Both the position numbers and the translations under genes were made by a program. Of a DNA stretch of 64,000 nucleotides, positions 1-12,268 are shown piece by piece. The stretch comes from Sesamum alatum (lineage: Eukaryota > Streptophyta > Magnoliopsida > Lamiales > Pedaliaceae). Within the stretch, counting starts at the first letter, position 1; every line of letters starts with the position of its first letter. The notes beneath the pieces are model-generated. The model made no database searches, was not told where the DNA came from, and was given only the letters and a program-made list of their open reading frames with translations. The stretch spans positions 3,162,001 to 3,226,000 of the forward strand of contig JACGWO010000010.1 in NCBI GenBank assembly GCA_034509735.1. Direction: 5' to 3'.

Positions 1-465
1 CCAATTTCTATACTCCCTGAAATTTTCCAGGGTTATTATACGGAATGGATCAATTGTTCGCCAAAAATTATCCAGGCGGAAAAATCACAGAAATGGATTG
101 AAGGAATGGCCTCATTCTTCTTTTTTATGGAATTCTCACTTCCATGGATTTGGAAATGGCTACCTGAAGTAGGAATGACCTTACAAAAAATTCCTTGTAT
201 TAAAAGGAAATCTTGTTCTAAATTCTGGAGTAAATTAATGCTCATCAATCCGGAAACAAAAAAATATTTTTGTCAAGAAGCACTTGATGAAATGGAGGAA
301 AAACTCCAAGAATACAAAGCACTCCTGGAGAAGGAAGAAAATCAGACTCCTAGCCCATTCGAGCAAATATCGCAAAGAATCAGGAGCAAGAGAGATATTA
401 TCTCTAAAGAACAAATGATTGAGAATATCTCAATCAAGTCCAGAAAGACCTCAAACGAAATCTGA
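1..465 (+). pseudogene. C-terminal tail of a caulimovirid-like polyprotein, open at the window edge
   Basis: One frame is open from base 1 to the stop at 463-465 (154 codons), so the true start lies left of the window. Visible features are a Trp-rich patch (WIWKW, about residues 50-54), a Cys/Lys-rich stretch just after it, and an acidic, probably coiled C-terminal half ending in NEI. I recall this Trp-rich pattern from pararetrovirus-like ORFs integrated in plant genomes, but no reverse transcriptase, protease or movement-protein motif is present to confirm it. The promoter-like stretch downstream supports a pararetroviral origin. An LTR-retrotransposon tail is the main alternative. Confidence 0.45.
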
Positions 466-482
466 CAGGAGCAGAGTCCCCA

Positions 483-728
483 ATGGAAACCTCTTCCAAA
501 GATGAAGAAAATAAGTATTCTTGTTTAGCAGGGGAATCACAAGACCCATTTGAAGAATCCAACCACGAAATTATCCTTGATCAACTATTTCAGGGAATCA
601 GGACTGCTTTGAAAGCAAAATCAAAAGTTGGGACTTCTGAATCTTCAGAGGAACAAAGGATAGATTACCACAAAAGATCCGAAGAAGAATCGGAAGAAAG
701 TAATTTCTCCAAAATAATGAAGAAATGA
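483..728 (+). CDS. Small acidic Ser/Glu-rich ORF in the caulimovirid-like remnant
   Basis: An 81-residue ORF begins 17 bases after the stop of the preceding frame and ends with MKK. It is hydrophilic and rich in Ser, Glu and Lys, with no recognisable domain. The close spacing to the upstream frame resembles the compact ORFs of caulimovirids, so it may be part of the same integrated element. It could equally be a frame-broken continuation of that polyprotein. Confidence 0.3.
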   Translation: METSSKDEENKYSCLAGESQDPFEESNHEIILDQLFQGIRTALKAKSKVGTSESSEEQRIDYHKRSEEESEESNFSKIMKK

Positions 729-779
729 AAGCAGACAGCATAATGCCGGAAGAAAACAAAGTTGAAAATTTTTGACCGA

Positions 780-1150
780 GTCAAAGCAACACGTGTCACA
801 CATACAGCAACACGTGTCATTCATGTAATACGTCTGGAGATGACTCCAGCCATGTGTCTTAATGCATAAGACACCTGTCAATCACAGACGGATTTGAAAT
901 AATACTTTCAGATCCGGCCTCCCTATAAATACCCCCTCTTAGATCATTAGAGGCAGACCGAAACACCCTTGTACATGTATATCACCTTCTTTGTCCCTCA
1001 CTAAATAAGATTTCAGCTTTGTGTACGAGTTTACACTTCTGTAAGTTTTTTACTTTAAATTATTGTATTTATTTATTGTATTTGTATTCATTTTAATTTT
1101 GCTTTTAGCCTAATGGAAGGCTAAGTTCATACTGTTGAATTATCCATGAC
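780..1150 (+). promoter_or_regulatory. Pararetrovirus-like promoter and leader
   Basis: A G-box-like ACACGTGT occurs twice (about 790-797 and 811-818), followed by an imperfect inverted pair around GTCTGGAGATGACTCCAG (832-849) and a TATA box in CCTATAAATACC (about 922-933). The region after it reads like an untranslated leader, with T-rich tracts and no ORF. Duplicated activator sites, then a TATA box, then a long leader is how caulimovirid 35S-type promoters are built. A 20-base A tract follows near 1171. The assignment to a virus rests on this layout and the upstream ORF only. Confidence 0.4.
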
Positions 1151-1469
1151 AACGAAGATGGCAAGGTTCTAAAAAAAAAAAAAAAAAAAAAGTATTTTAA
1201 ATTTATGATAAATATACGGGGAAAATAAATGAATATGGAAAGGAGACCCTTTGGGTCGTTCCCTTAAATTATGAGGATGAAGGAAGTCTGTTTTACCACT
1301 GCTGCCCGGTTTTGCCAAATATGGCGTTGTGTGGGCCTTTTGGTGGTGTTTTAAGACTGAATTCGTACTTATTAATTTAACGGAGCGTAAAAGGTTCCCA
1401 AATTTACTCTATTCCTATTCATTTAAATTCTCTTTATATAGATCACAATTTAAGATACTCCTTTATTTT

Positions 1470-1612
1470 GATCGCCTTTCGCCTACATGGTCGGATTTAC
1501 ATTCCGCCTACATGGTCGGATTTTTGGCGATTTTTGTATATTTTTGGTATCTCTCGTCTTCCGCCTACATGGCCGGATTTATATTCCGCCTACATGGTCG
1601 GATTTTACGGCG
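1470..1612 (+). repeat. Four copies of a CGCCTACATGGTCGGATTT motif
   Basis: The 19-base motif recurs at about 1480, 1505, 1563 and 1588, the third copy with a single change (GGCCGG). Copies are paired (25-base spacing) with a 30-base T-rich spacer between pairs. The three overlapping short ORFs here are by-products of the repeat and read the same motif in different frames. Confidence 0.8.
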
Positions 1613-2065
<453 letters not shown>

Positions 2066-2139
2066 AAATAGAAAAATCATTATAGCAGCGCGCACTTATA
2101 TCACGAAAATTGCGTTTCAACATGTGCATATCTGTGATG

Positions 2140-2215
2140 ATCTCTTGCCTGAGTAGTGAGATTGAGATTCTATAATTAAGAGGTTGTGGGTTTGAGTCTT
2201 ATAAATATAGATAGT
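2140..2215 (+). mobile_element. SINE-like tRNA head
   Basis: The stretch TTGCCTGAGTAGTGAGATTG resembles a pol III box A region. About 35 bases later GGGTTTGAGTC resembles box B (GGTTCGANNC). This is the layout of the tRNA-derived head of plant SINEs. Body and tail cannot be delimited by eye. Confidence 0.4.
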
Positions 2216-2500
2216 TGATTGATTTATAGAATTATGTTTGTATTATTCATTTAGTTGTTTTAGTATTGATAATGGTAGAACTAGATATGTTGTATTTTCA
2301 AATTTAATAGTTTTATCGCTCATTATTTAAAAAAAAAATGTGTGCAAGTCATGTATAAGATGGGCTTTTTTTTTTTAATTAAAAGTAATGAACTTCATTA
2401 ATAGAAGTAAACTTATTACAATCAATCATATCCATCTTACTATTACATTATATAAATAATAACTATTATACAGTAGTAAAATTTAAAATTCCAACAAGTT

Positions 2501-2707
2501 TAAATTTACACTCTTGATCTATGGTCTATTTATATAAATCATCCCCGCGTTTTATATAATTATAAAAATCATCCTTAACAGCAAAAAAATAGGAGTAGTT
2601 TGTGTAATAATATTAACGTTTTTGGGGAGTGTATGTGTAATTATTAGTCAAAAAACATGGATAGTTTGTGTAAACAAACCATAGATCAGGATGTGTAAAT
2701 GTAATTA
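2501..2707. mobile_element. MITE of the TAATTACATTTACAC family (worn copy)
   Basis: Both ends carry inverted versions of the same sequence: ACACTCTTGATCTATGG at the left and CCATAGATCAGGATGTGT at the right. Better preserved relatives lie at 29739, 36263, 37689, 40495, 52674 and 56711. Where flanks are clear those copies have 9-bp target duplications, which points to Mutator-type mobilisation. Confidence 0.65.
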
Positions 2708-2723
2708 TTTTTTGTTTTAACTA

Positions 2724-3130
2724 GGGTAAACTACAACAAGTTCCCTTGAGTTTTGACATGATTACGGATACACCCCCATTCGTTAATTTTTGTTAGGTCT
2801 TCATCCATTTATTTTTTGGTGAACTGGCCAAAAGGCCCTTATAGAATATAAATTATAATTTTATTTATGTTTTAATTTTTTTTAAGGAATAAGTGAACGA
2901 TATTCTTTTTACAATTTTTAAAAATTTTCCATTTACCTCGTTCTTTTTTTTTTTTTTGCAATTTTTTAATTTTTTTTAAAGACAATAAAATACAGTAAGG
3001 ACAAAATTGATAATTTCAGGCATCCATTTTGACTTATATTATTTCACAAAACATTAGGCGCTATTGGTAATTTTCCTCCAACCAAGTGTATTTATAATTA
3101 TGTCAAATTTCAATTTAAAGGGTATTTGAA
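2724..3130. mobile_element. Degenerate MITE of the GGGTAAATTACAA family
   Basis: The left end begins GGGTAAACTACAAC and carries a short 'TTTTGACATGATTA' block. The right end has a weakly matching inverted block (ATAATTATGTCAAATTTCAA). It belongs with the better copies at 29161-29555 and 36837-37276. The interior has the same 'aaaaggcccttat' type core as the other members. Confidence 0.5.
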
Positions 3131-3226
3131 TAACTTTGTTTAAAAACAATTATCATATACTTACAATATGCCATATTACCGTGGTTTTATTTTTATAGAT
3201 TATTAAGTATAATAAAATCAGAACGT

Positions 3227-3660
3227 GACCTTGTTCAAGTGGTACCGTTGAGACATTGTAATTACAGGATTGTGGGTTTATTATTTCTTTGTTCTATTTG
3301 GATGTATTTGTTGATTTGAAATTTAATTCAAAGTTACTCTACTTTGCATATTATCATCTCGAACTTGAGCTGACTTAAGCATCGGAAGGTCTTTACCGAG
3401 ATCATCCCGACTAGTCTAACGTGCTTTTCTTTTCTCAGGGACCACTTAGCATTTGGATGATCACTTCAAGATTGCAGGATTGGACCTCAAAGGAGACTGC
3501 ATATTCGACCCGGATTAGAGACCTTGTTCGAGTGGTAAGGTTGAGACCTTGCAATCAAGTGTTGTGAATTTGAGTCATATGAACGCATGTTATGTCTACA
3601 TTATAGTAGTTTATTATTTTTCATGTTCCAATTGAATGTATTTGTTGATTTGAAATTCGA
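3227..3660 (+). repeat. Two SINE-like copies in direct orientation
   Basis: The sequence GACCTTGTTCAAGTGGTA (about 3227) recurs as GACCTTGTTCGAGTGGTA (about 3520). Each is followed by a 'ttgagac...ttgcaat' segment, a box-B-like 'gtgggttt/gtgaatttgagtc', and then the shared tail TGTATTTGTTGATTTGAAAT. The tRNA-like head and common tail fit a SINE. A third head of the same kind lies at about 34755. I cannot place the ends or target duplications exactly. Confidence 0.5.
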
Positions 3661-3699
3661 TTTGGAATTATTCATGTATTGAATTAATTTTTAAATTTA

Positions 3700-6600
3700 A
3701 ATATATTTAATGGTAAAAGAATCGCATTCCATCGACAAAATAAAAATAAAAATGAGAACGTTATCGATGTATATGTATATTCTGTGGTCCAAGAAAAGTT
3801 AAAAAGAAGGCGCATTTCTGATTTATTGACGATTCACGGGTTTTATCACTTATGCCGAAGCTAGCATATCCCGCTGTGAGGAGTAACTTTCAGGTTTAGG
3901 CACAAAAGCCAGTTGATGAAATGCGGCATCCGATACCCCTGAAAACACGCTTTTGCATTATTCTAATGCCCAAGTGATTCCCTATCTTGTTCACGAAAAG
4001 GACTTGGATTTCATGGACGTTAACCTTTGGACGTCACCACTCACATGCAATTTTGTTCTATAAATCCAAATTATTGAAATCCCTTGATGCTAACCTCGGA
4101 CCAATCCGCATTAGGTTGAGTCCCACTCTATGCTTAAGTTAGAAGCACGTTTTTAATTCTCTTTGCAAATATTTATCGGTGATTCGGATAGGAGGTACTG
4201 GGGTATGCGAGATAGTTTGGGTATTTGGAAAAAAAAACAAAAAAAAGAGGATCGTTAAGCTTGTTGGGAGATCCCCAACTAAGATCCTTCGATACTTAAA
4301 TCAGCTCGAAATTGACATAGATATATGCGAATTAAGTATATTTAATGGGGGTTGGGTGTAATAAATGTCTTACCATAAATGAAGTATGGATGGTGTATTT
4401 GTAGGGCTGAATATGCCCACTTGCTCTGATCCACATGTCACAATCTTAATGCGTGTACTGTCATAAAATTCAATGGCTCTCGTGATAGGTCATTCTATCG
4501 GGTTGCTCGGAGGGGCTGGGGTCAACCGACACGAACCAAATCCTAAGGCGCGGATCTTAGGCTCAAAATGGAAATTTTCTCTCCTTTTGGGTGGTATTTT
4601 TGTCATTCTTGTGGCTTGTACTATAACCCCCCATCAATAGGGTAGTTGTCAATCTAACGTGTTTATTTTTCATTAATTGTACTAATTCGTCTTGATTATG
4701 ATCAATAAGAAATGTAACTTTGTGATGATATATGACTGGTGCCCCGAAATGACATAAATACCCCCAAATTATGTTGCTTATGTCTTAAATGACCCCAGAT
4801 TTATGTGTAAAGCATTCAGGTCTACTGATTTGGATTGAATTCGAGTATACCGAATTTATTATTACCACATGATTAAAAATATAACAATTGTTCACATGTA
4901 ATCATGCAACTTGGGAACAAATATAAGTACATGTTCTCCTTACTCTAGGTATAACTATTTTGTTCGCTAGCATTCCTTATTAATTTTACCTCTAAATGAC
5001 CCCACCAACTTCGATATCGAAAAAAGTTATAACTGAGGCTTTTTTGATGTTACTCTCATGAGTTCCGCCTCATAGGCTTTTATGAAAATTATTAGACCTA
5101 AAGGATCTCACTAAATTCAAACTCTAATCATAACTTATTCTATAAAATTTAAAATTAAACTTGCATAAGAAGGTCGATATTCAAATTCTTTTTACATACA
5201 TTGAGTATATAAACATCAAAATAATGTTATTATGAATTTGGTGTTTTTCCCACATAAACATTTACGACGATTAGTTAATCCAACATGAAGTGATTGATCT
5301 GAAATACTCATTGAATTTATTTTCCGCGTCTTTTTTTAAATAAATCAATTTAATTAAAAACGGTACTTTCTGAATTTCAATTTAATTAATCAAATCTTAA
5401 TAACAAATACCTAACTAATAGAGATTATTAAAAGCAGACATATAACTCCTAATAAAATAATAAAAAATCTACATATTAATGGGAACTTATGACCTTATAT
5501 CATGAGACCTCAGTTCTACCATATAAATTTGAACACAAAAAATTACATTATTTTTTAATTAAAAAAGTATATTACTTTCCAGAAGAAACCATAAATACGT
5601 GGCTCAATCTGATTGAAGGAGATGCCCCAGACGCAATCTTGGTGAATAAATTTTTAGCCGATCTTGACCTAATTAAATTTGATTTGTCTAAAGTCTAGCG
5701 TGGATAAAGTGTACACACATTTTAATATATAATATTTATTAGATATTTGGTCAATATTATTTAAATTGCTGGCTAAGTCAATAATATAATATACTTTTTA
5801 TGTTTTAATATTAATAGGATTGTTTGATATTTGAAGTTAGCAATTCAATAAAAAAATAATGCCAGGTTTGATCTCAATTTCTCCAAGGCAGTTTTCGTAC
5901 CAAATTTACGCTAGTGATTGAAATGCATTGGGCCTGTGTAAATTATATTTATTTTTAATTAATAAAAATAAAAGAAAAAAATCAATAACAAATAAAAACT
6001 TATTAAAAAAATTATTAGTGTAATTAATTAATAAAGAATAATAGTTATTTATGAATGAAATAATTGTAATTGAGGATATTTAGGCAACTATTCTTGTTAA
6101 ACTTCGGAGTATAGATTTTAATTGAATAAACAATATATATATATATATATATATTTAAAATTCATATATCATGAATCTAGTCGATCATATACACGATTCC
6201 CAAATAGAATGTATTTCTAGTTGTTTTCCACATTTCGAGAGAATCTATTTAATTATCTTTTTTTATAGAGAATCTATTTAAATAATTCTATAATGCTTAT
6301 CAAAATATAAAAATAAATAGAAACTAGATTATCTCGTACCAATAGAATTTCATAAATTACATTATTGAAACATCATTCTATACTATAAATTATGATACTT
6401 TTATTTTGTAATATTATACTATATATAGATTTAATAAATAAAATTAGAAAACATCTAAAATTATCAGTACTGATAATTAGTAATACGTGTATAAAACATA
6501 TATAGTATATATGATTTCAAATTATCAATACGAATGTGTTAATAATTATGAACAATAATAATATAATATTTAATTTCCTATTGCTTTAAATTAGTTAATT

Positions 6601-6950
6601 ATACTATAGTATATGTCAAATATTAAATAAATAAATAATTATTTGGATAAATAATTATAAATTTTTATGGCGCAATCTGTTTATAGTTGAGCCAAATTGA
6701 AAATTGATGTTGATCCACAAGTTGGGGTCGGAATTTACAACTATGGGCCCCAACATGCTGACATTGCCTTGCCTTGAAATGTGGACCCAAAACCGTCAAT
6801 CCGCCGTTACTCTCCACGCTAACTGCTAATTTCGTCAACTAGCTGACGACGACCCGCGCCGACTCACCGAGCCACCACCCCACCGCCACCGTTACTTCAC
6901 TGACACTCCATCCATTCTAACGGTAACGCCAAGGCAGACGTTTCTTCCTC
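3700..6950. other. Long gene-free AT-rich region
   Basis: I see no gene. The ORFs at 4179-4361 and 5489-5698 lack splice context, family resemblance and codon character. 3840-4640 is less AT-rich and looks like an old unidentified element (for example the block near 4500-4560). 6130-6152 is a short TA run. The last 200 bases before 6950 become C-rich and are probably the upstream region of the phosphomannose isomerase gene. Confidence 0.5.
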
Positions 6951-6956
6951 CGTCAA

Positions 6957-7085
6957 CTCTCTCTCTCATTCTCTCTCTCTCTCTCTTTCCCTCTCGATCG
7001 TTGCCTTCAAAAAGCCAACTCCGCTTCCTTTTTCCAATGGACTCAACCAATTTCTCTGTTCTACTCTTCTTCTTCTTCTTCTTCT
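6957..7085 (+). repeat. CT-rich and TTC-rich 5' leader of the PMI gene
   Basis: CTCTCTCTCATTCTCTCTC starts at 6957 and a TTC-triplet run lies at about 7067-7085, just before the ATG at 7120. Pyrimidine-rich leaders of this kind are common in plant 5' UTRs. The transcription start is not determinable here. Confidence 0.6.
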
Positions 7086-7119
7086 GTTATCTTCGTTTTT
7101 CTTGCTGGAATTCACTGCA

Positions 7120-10100
7120 ATGGGGGCTGAGGTTCCAGGAATTGTGAAACTCAAGTGTTCTGTGAAGCACTATGACTGGGGTAAGGTTGGGAAAGACTCG
7201 GCCGTGGCGCGCCTGTGCGCCAAGAACACAGGGGAGGAGAGCGACGGTGATGAGCCCTACGCGGAGTTCTGGATGGGGACGCACGAGTCGGGGCCATCAT
7301 ACGTTGTTGTCTCCGTCGAAGCGAATGGTGGGTACGCGAATGGTGGTTTGGAGAGAGAGGATGATTGTAAGCGTAAGTGCTGTAATTTGGTTAGTTTGAA
7401 GGACTGGATTGAGCAAAACCCAAGTGTTCTTGGGGATAAGGTGTTGAGGAAGTGGGGTCCTAATCTCCCTTTTCTGTTCAAGGTAAAAACCATATTTGCC
7501 GTATGCAGAAATGAGGTGCCAAGTGTATTACTCGAATTCTGATCTAAGGATTTTGCTCCTCAGCTGATAATGGTTTGAGGGACATAAAGATTTCGTGTAT
7601 GTTTGAGAAATAAGTAAAATTGTAGCCATTGTCAGTTCTTTATCTGTTGAAAATTGAGGAGATGGATGTTTCTGTGTGGTTTCTCTGCTTCCCTTTTTCG
7701 GAAATTCGTGAGTGTTTGATTGAAAATTCGAATTACTTGTCCTTTTTTAGGTGCTTTCAGTGGCAAAGGCGCTGTCGATACAGGCTCATCCAGATAAGGA
7801 TTTGGCTGCAATCCTGCATAAGCAACAGCCAGGAGTTTATAAGGACGGCAATCACAAGCCCGAGATGGCGTTGGCGCTCACTGAATTTGAGGCTTTATGC
7901 GGGTTCGTCGGTCTTGAGGTAGTTCATTTACCTTCATTTTGTGGGTTTATTGCAGTTTGGCTACTTTTGTTAGGAATTCGAAAATCAGTTACTTCCCTGA
8001 AAATGTTTTTGAGGAAGGTGAAAGTACTGTATAGTTGAGTGGTTTGATGTTTGAGAGCCCTTGTTATTATGTGAAGAAGTATCAGTGCACTTAAATATCA
8101 AGAGCAGTTCTTGAAGCTTGCTCATATAGCCCGGGAAATTTATTCAGTGTCTGCTTATATATTGGCTTAAAAGCTATTGATCGAGTGTGTTTAGATGCTA
8201 TCTTATTCTACAACTCGTTGTTTGATTGGATTGCGTTTGTTATTTATATCGATGCAAGGCTTCTTGAGGACGACTTTTCTGGAAATATGAGATTCTGATT
8301 TATGAGTTGTTATGATTATGATTTCTCCAATACTTGGTGAAACTAGGGGAGAACAGAGCACTTAATCTGGCTTGATTTTCGTCGTGTACACCGTCTCATG
8401 TTTTGATTACTTGTTAGACTAAGTGACAAAATATTACGTGCTGGATTCCACTCCGGTATGGATCGACCAATTTGGTTAGTCAGTAAATGACATCAGTTAA
8501 AAGAACCTATTTGAGGAGTCGTAGCGATATCGTTCTTTTCCTCCTTATACGGTTATCCTTGATGATGTTTCTTACGTCATGTGACAACAGCAAATGGAAG
8601 TGAGGGGAAGAGAGTAGATCCTAAAGAGTCAAACCATTCCGGGGGAAGGAAGAAATAACTGGTTTCTGTTTCTAATTCCATCTATTTGGTGATTGAATTG
8701 CAATCTGTTTGCAGCATAACTAGATATGAGGAAGTTCCAGCACGTAAGACATTTGAATAATCTGTATGTTTGTAGTTAAGACATCTAATAAGTTCCCAAA
8801 AAAAGAGTTCTAGTAAGCCTTAATACCATATTAGGCATGGAATTCATACTGGTGTCAATTCTTAATCGCCTACTCCTACGAACATATGTCTCTGATTGAT
8901 TGAAGATATCGCAGAGGAGAAATGTAATATTACTATGAAAAACTAAGGTTTGTACTTCAGAGTTCCGATGGAGCTAAAATAGATGTTTAAGTATGGATGT
9001 CCTCATATTCTTGGAAATTTGAAAGCATTTACTTAGATGTTTCTCTCTTCTTTTTAGGAACTTAAGACTGTTGTTCACAATGTACCCGAGATCATTGAAG
9101 TGGTTGGCAGTTCATGTGCAGAGCAAATATTAACCATAAGTGAAGAGGATGGGGAGACGAAACTGAAAGAGGTCTTGCAACCCGTGTTTACTAAACTCAT
9201 GTCAGTTAGCAAGGCCGTGATAACTGAAGTAATCTTCAAATTGATAAGCCGGCTAAACTTAAAACGTGAGGTAAGTGAGAATTATATCTTCTGTTGTTTT
9301 GTACATACGTTTATTTTATGCTTGAAATGATCCCTCAGCATCTGAAATGATTTCATCATTCCGCCTTTTAGCCCTCTTCTCGCTCCTTTGCGCAAACTTA
9401 GCCTGCAGTTCGTATTTCAGTTTGCATCTTGTACCAAGAAACTTGCTTCCTTTCGTTGTTGCTCTTTAAAGACCTCCGGAGAAACTTACCCATGGTCCTG
9501 AGGAAATTCTGTCGCATGGAGAAGCCGTCTGTAATGATGAATTCCACTGCAAAGAACCCTTATGCAATGTGCAGTTCTTCAATCATCCAACCAATTGGGG
9601 TTTGAATATATAAAACAGTCTTGAATTGATCATTCGAGTATCTTACCAATTGAAAGAGTTCTCCCACACAAATTAGTATAACCACTCCCAGGGCTATGTG
9701 ATCATATTTGCATGTGTTAATGAATTTCTTCTAGTTTCTGGCCAAAAATTGCATTTATCAACAGATCATTTCGTGTTAGGTGAGGGAGCTGACCGACAAG
9801 GAGGAGCTGGTGTTGCGGCTAGAGAAGCAATATCCAGGGGACGTTGGCGTGATAGCAGCCTTTTTGTTTAATTATGTGAAACTAAATCCAGGGGAAGCTC
9901 TGTACTTGGGGGCAAATGAACCTCATGCTTATATACACGGCGAGTGCGTTGAGTGCATGGCAACATCAGACAATGTTGTACGAGCTGGCCTTACTCCAAA
10001 GAACCGGGACGTCGAAACTCTCTGTTCCATGCTTACGTACAAACAGGTGATGGCACGATAAATCAATATCTTATTTTGATGCCTTACTGATTGTTTAGTC

Positions 10101-10514
10101 TCCATTTCCCTTTATTATCACATCCCGAGTCTACTCCTGCCACTACTTCTAATGCAATTTTTCTTGCAGGGCTTACCGGAAATCCTTGCTGGAGTGCCTT
10201 CAAATCCTTACACCGTGAAATACCTTCCTCCTTTTGACGAATTTGAGGTCGATCGATGTAATCTACCTCAAGAAACATCTACTGTTTTCCCTGCAGTTCC
10301 TGGTCCTTCTCTTTTCGTGGTTATGACTGGAGAAGGCAAATTGCACACGGCCTTCTCTGAGATGTTGATTGCCGAAGGTGATGTGTTGTTTGCACCTGCA
10401 AACACTCAGATTGCAACGGAAACTATTTCGGGCATGGACATATATAGAGCAGGAGTGAACAGCAGGTTTTTCGATAAATCGGATGCTTCAGTACCCAACG
10501 ATGAGCAGCAGTAG
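7120..10514 (+). CDS. PMI: Mannose-6-phosphate isomerase (phosphomannose isomerase, type I), 5 exons
   Basis: The enzyme interconverts mannose-6-phosphate and fructose-6-phosphate in the cytosol, feeding GDP-mannose, cell-wall and ascorbate synthesis. Exons are 7120-7482, 7751-7918, 9058-9270, 9780-10046 and 10170-10514. All introns are GT-AG and in phase 0, giving 451 residues, close to plant PMIs (about 430-440). Zinc ligands of the family are visible as Gln132 and His134 in QAHPDK, Glu159 in HKPEM, and His297 in ANEPHAY. Arg316 in VRAGLT matches the catalytic arginine. The spacings between these residues (2, 25 and 19) agree with the fungal enzyme. The start is the ATG in GCAATGGGG; the longer frame upstream has only TTG. 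It is convergent with RPS7. The reading frame shows no break. Confidence 0.95.
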
Positions 10515-11220
10515 TAATTGGGAGTTTTTCCTTTTTCCCGCCATCTATGTGGTGCTGCTCTTTCATGAAACATTAGCATCCAGTTGTAAATTTTGCCACA
10601 AGCCATGTAATATATAAAGTATAGGAATAAAGAAACATTTGTATACCCCGGTGGTTTTGGAGCAGATGGGATAGAAGCAAAAATAAGACAACAGGGTGGT
10701 CATTTGAGGTAATAAATATTGGAAATAAGACAGCAGTTTTCCATACTGCATTATTGATGTATGAAAGATGATTTTCTCATCCTTCTGCTTGGTTGTGTCT
10801 TTTCAGTAATTATATTCAAGTTTTTACAATATCTGCACTCTAAAATATTAAACAACTGCTTCAACATTTGAGGTAATGAAGTTTCGGTCACTGATGACAT
10901 CGTGCAACCATAATACCATGAAAAACAATGCTCCAAAACTCTTATCCTGACAGGTTAAAATACCCATAATGAATTCAGATTTACTTCATTTTACTCCTAA
11001 CTGGCAAACCAACTGCAGCAAAATAATGGAATTTCGATATAAAAGACACACTGTAAGAAATAAAATAGGTTGTTCAACACTTTTGGCAAAAATGAGCATC
11101 CATCCAGGCAAGCCTTCGACATTTCTCTAAGTCAAAACTTCAAACAGCTCATCATACTAAAAATGTGTATCTTCAATTAAAGAAAGCACTAACAGTAAAT
11201 CTAGAAACAGTAGAAGGTCT
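10515..11220. other. 3' flanks between two convergent genes
   Basis: About 700 bases separate the stop codons of PMI (+) and RPS7 (-). AATATATAAAG near 10609 may serve as PMI polyadenylation signal. No ORF or RNA gene is supported. Confidence 0.5.
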
Positions 11221-12261
11221 TCAGGGCTCTGTTACAGGAAATTCAAAGACAACATCTTTCCCTGAAAGCTTTCTGTAGACTCCAGCAAATGTCTCCAGCT
11301 TATTCTCAGTGTCATTCTTGGCTTTGGGGTCCAAGAAAACCTTTAATAGACAACCAAAGAAGATTTCAGTACCGTGAACTGGCATAACAGATGTAATAAC
11401 ACTAAGACATTAACAGTGCAAAAGTACTCACCTTCATGATTTTTGATCCATCGAGCCTGTATCTGACGCGCTTTCCAACAATCTCAGCAGGATAAACAAT
11501 ATCCTCGAGCATGGCATCATGCACAGCCGTTAGTGTGCGGGTTCGAGGCCTTTGAACAGCTGAACCCTTCTTTGGTGGGCGCACTATCCTTCTGGTAGCA
11601 ATGAGAACCACTTCCTGCATGTCGTCATTTAACATAAGCTGAGGCAAACATTGCCCTAGCAACTAAAACCACACCAATTTCATAAAAGATAAATAGTATT
11701 TTCAATAAAACTTCTATAACCATATAGTTCCACAGAAGTGGGGAGAACACTCCAGCAACTGCATGAATATTTTAAGCCAGTGTAACATCACATAATGCAC
11801 AAGTTTTACCTTTCCACTGAACTTCTTCTCGAGCTCTCTCACCAGCCTAGGATGAATCTTGCGGAAAGCCTTCCTCAATCGATAAGGAACATGGATCACA
11901 ACAGCCTTCTTGCTTCCAGAAACATCAATTTGCCTGTGGTACATTAGTATATTGATTATAATCATACTCAAGACAGAGGAGAGATACCATCTAGACAATT
12001 GAAACACCTACAAGGCAGAGTTGATATAGAGGTCCTTCAGGTCACTCTTAATCTCTTGGTTGGTATTTTCCAAATCAAATAGTGCCTGTATACACATCAA
12101 GAGTAATAAAATCATGATGAGTCTTTAGATATATTTTGATTATTTCAACATAAAGGCCAGTCCAATAGCATCAATCAGATAAACACCTGAGCAACATTCT
12201 CCTCAAATTCAGTGGGCTCAGCATCCTTGTCCTTGTGAATCTTTTGTAAGGCGGTATACAT
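11221..12261 (-). CDS. RPS7: Small-subunit ribosomal protein eS7 (RPS7), 5 coding exons
   Basis: A component of the cytosolic 40S subunit involved in pre-rRNA processing. Coding exons on the minus strand, in order of translation, are 12261-12187, 12085-12012, 11933-11810, 11614-11432 and 11340-11221. They give 191 residues, the usual plant length. Recognisable stretches are [13 protein letters not shown] at the N-terminus, [20 protein letters not shown] in the middle, [18 protein letters not shown], and a C-terminus reading FEFPVTEP. Exon 2 must end in GCCTT before GTAGGT so that the leucine codon is completed across the junction. The ATG lies seven bases inside its exon, so the 5' UTR is probably split by an intron reaching about 13243. 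No frame break is seen. Confidence 0.96.
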
Positions 12262-12268
12262 CTTGAAG

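Noticed and set aside
3500..3600. Possible functional tRNA gene
   Set aside because: Box A and box B are only approximate and no cloverleaf can be formed; a SINE head explains it better.
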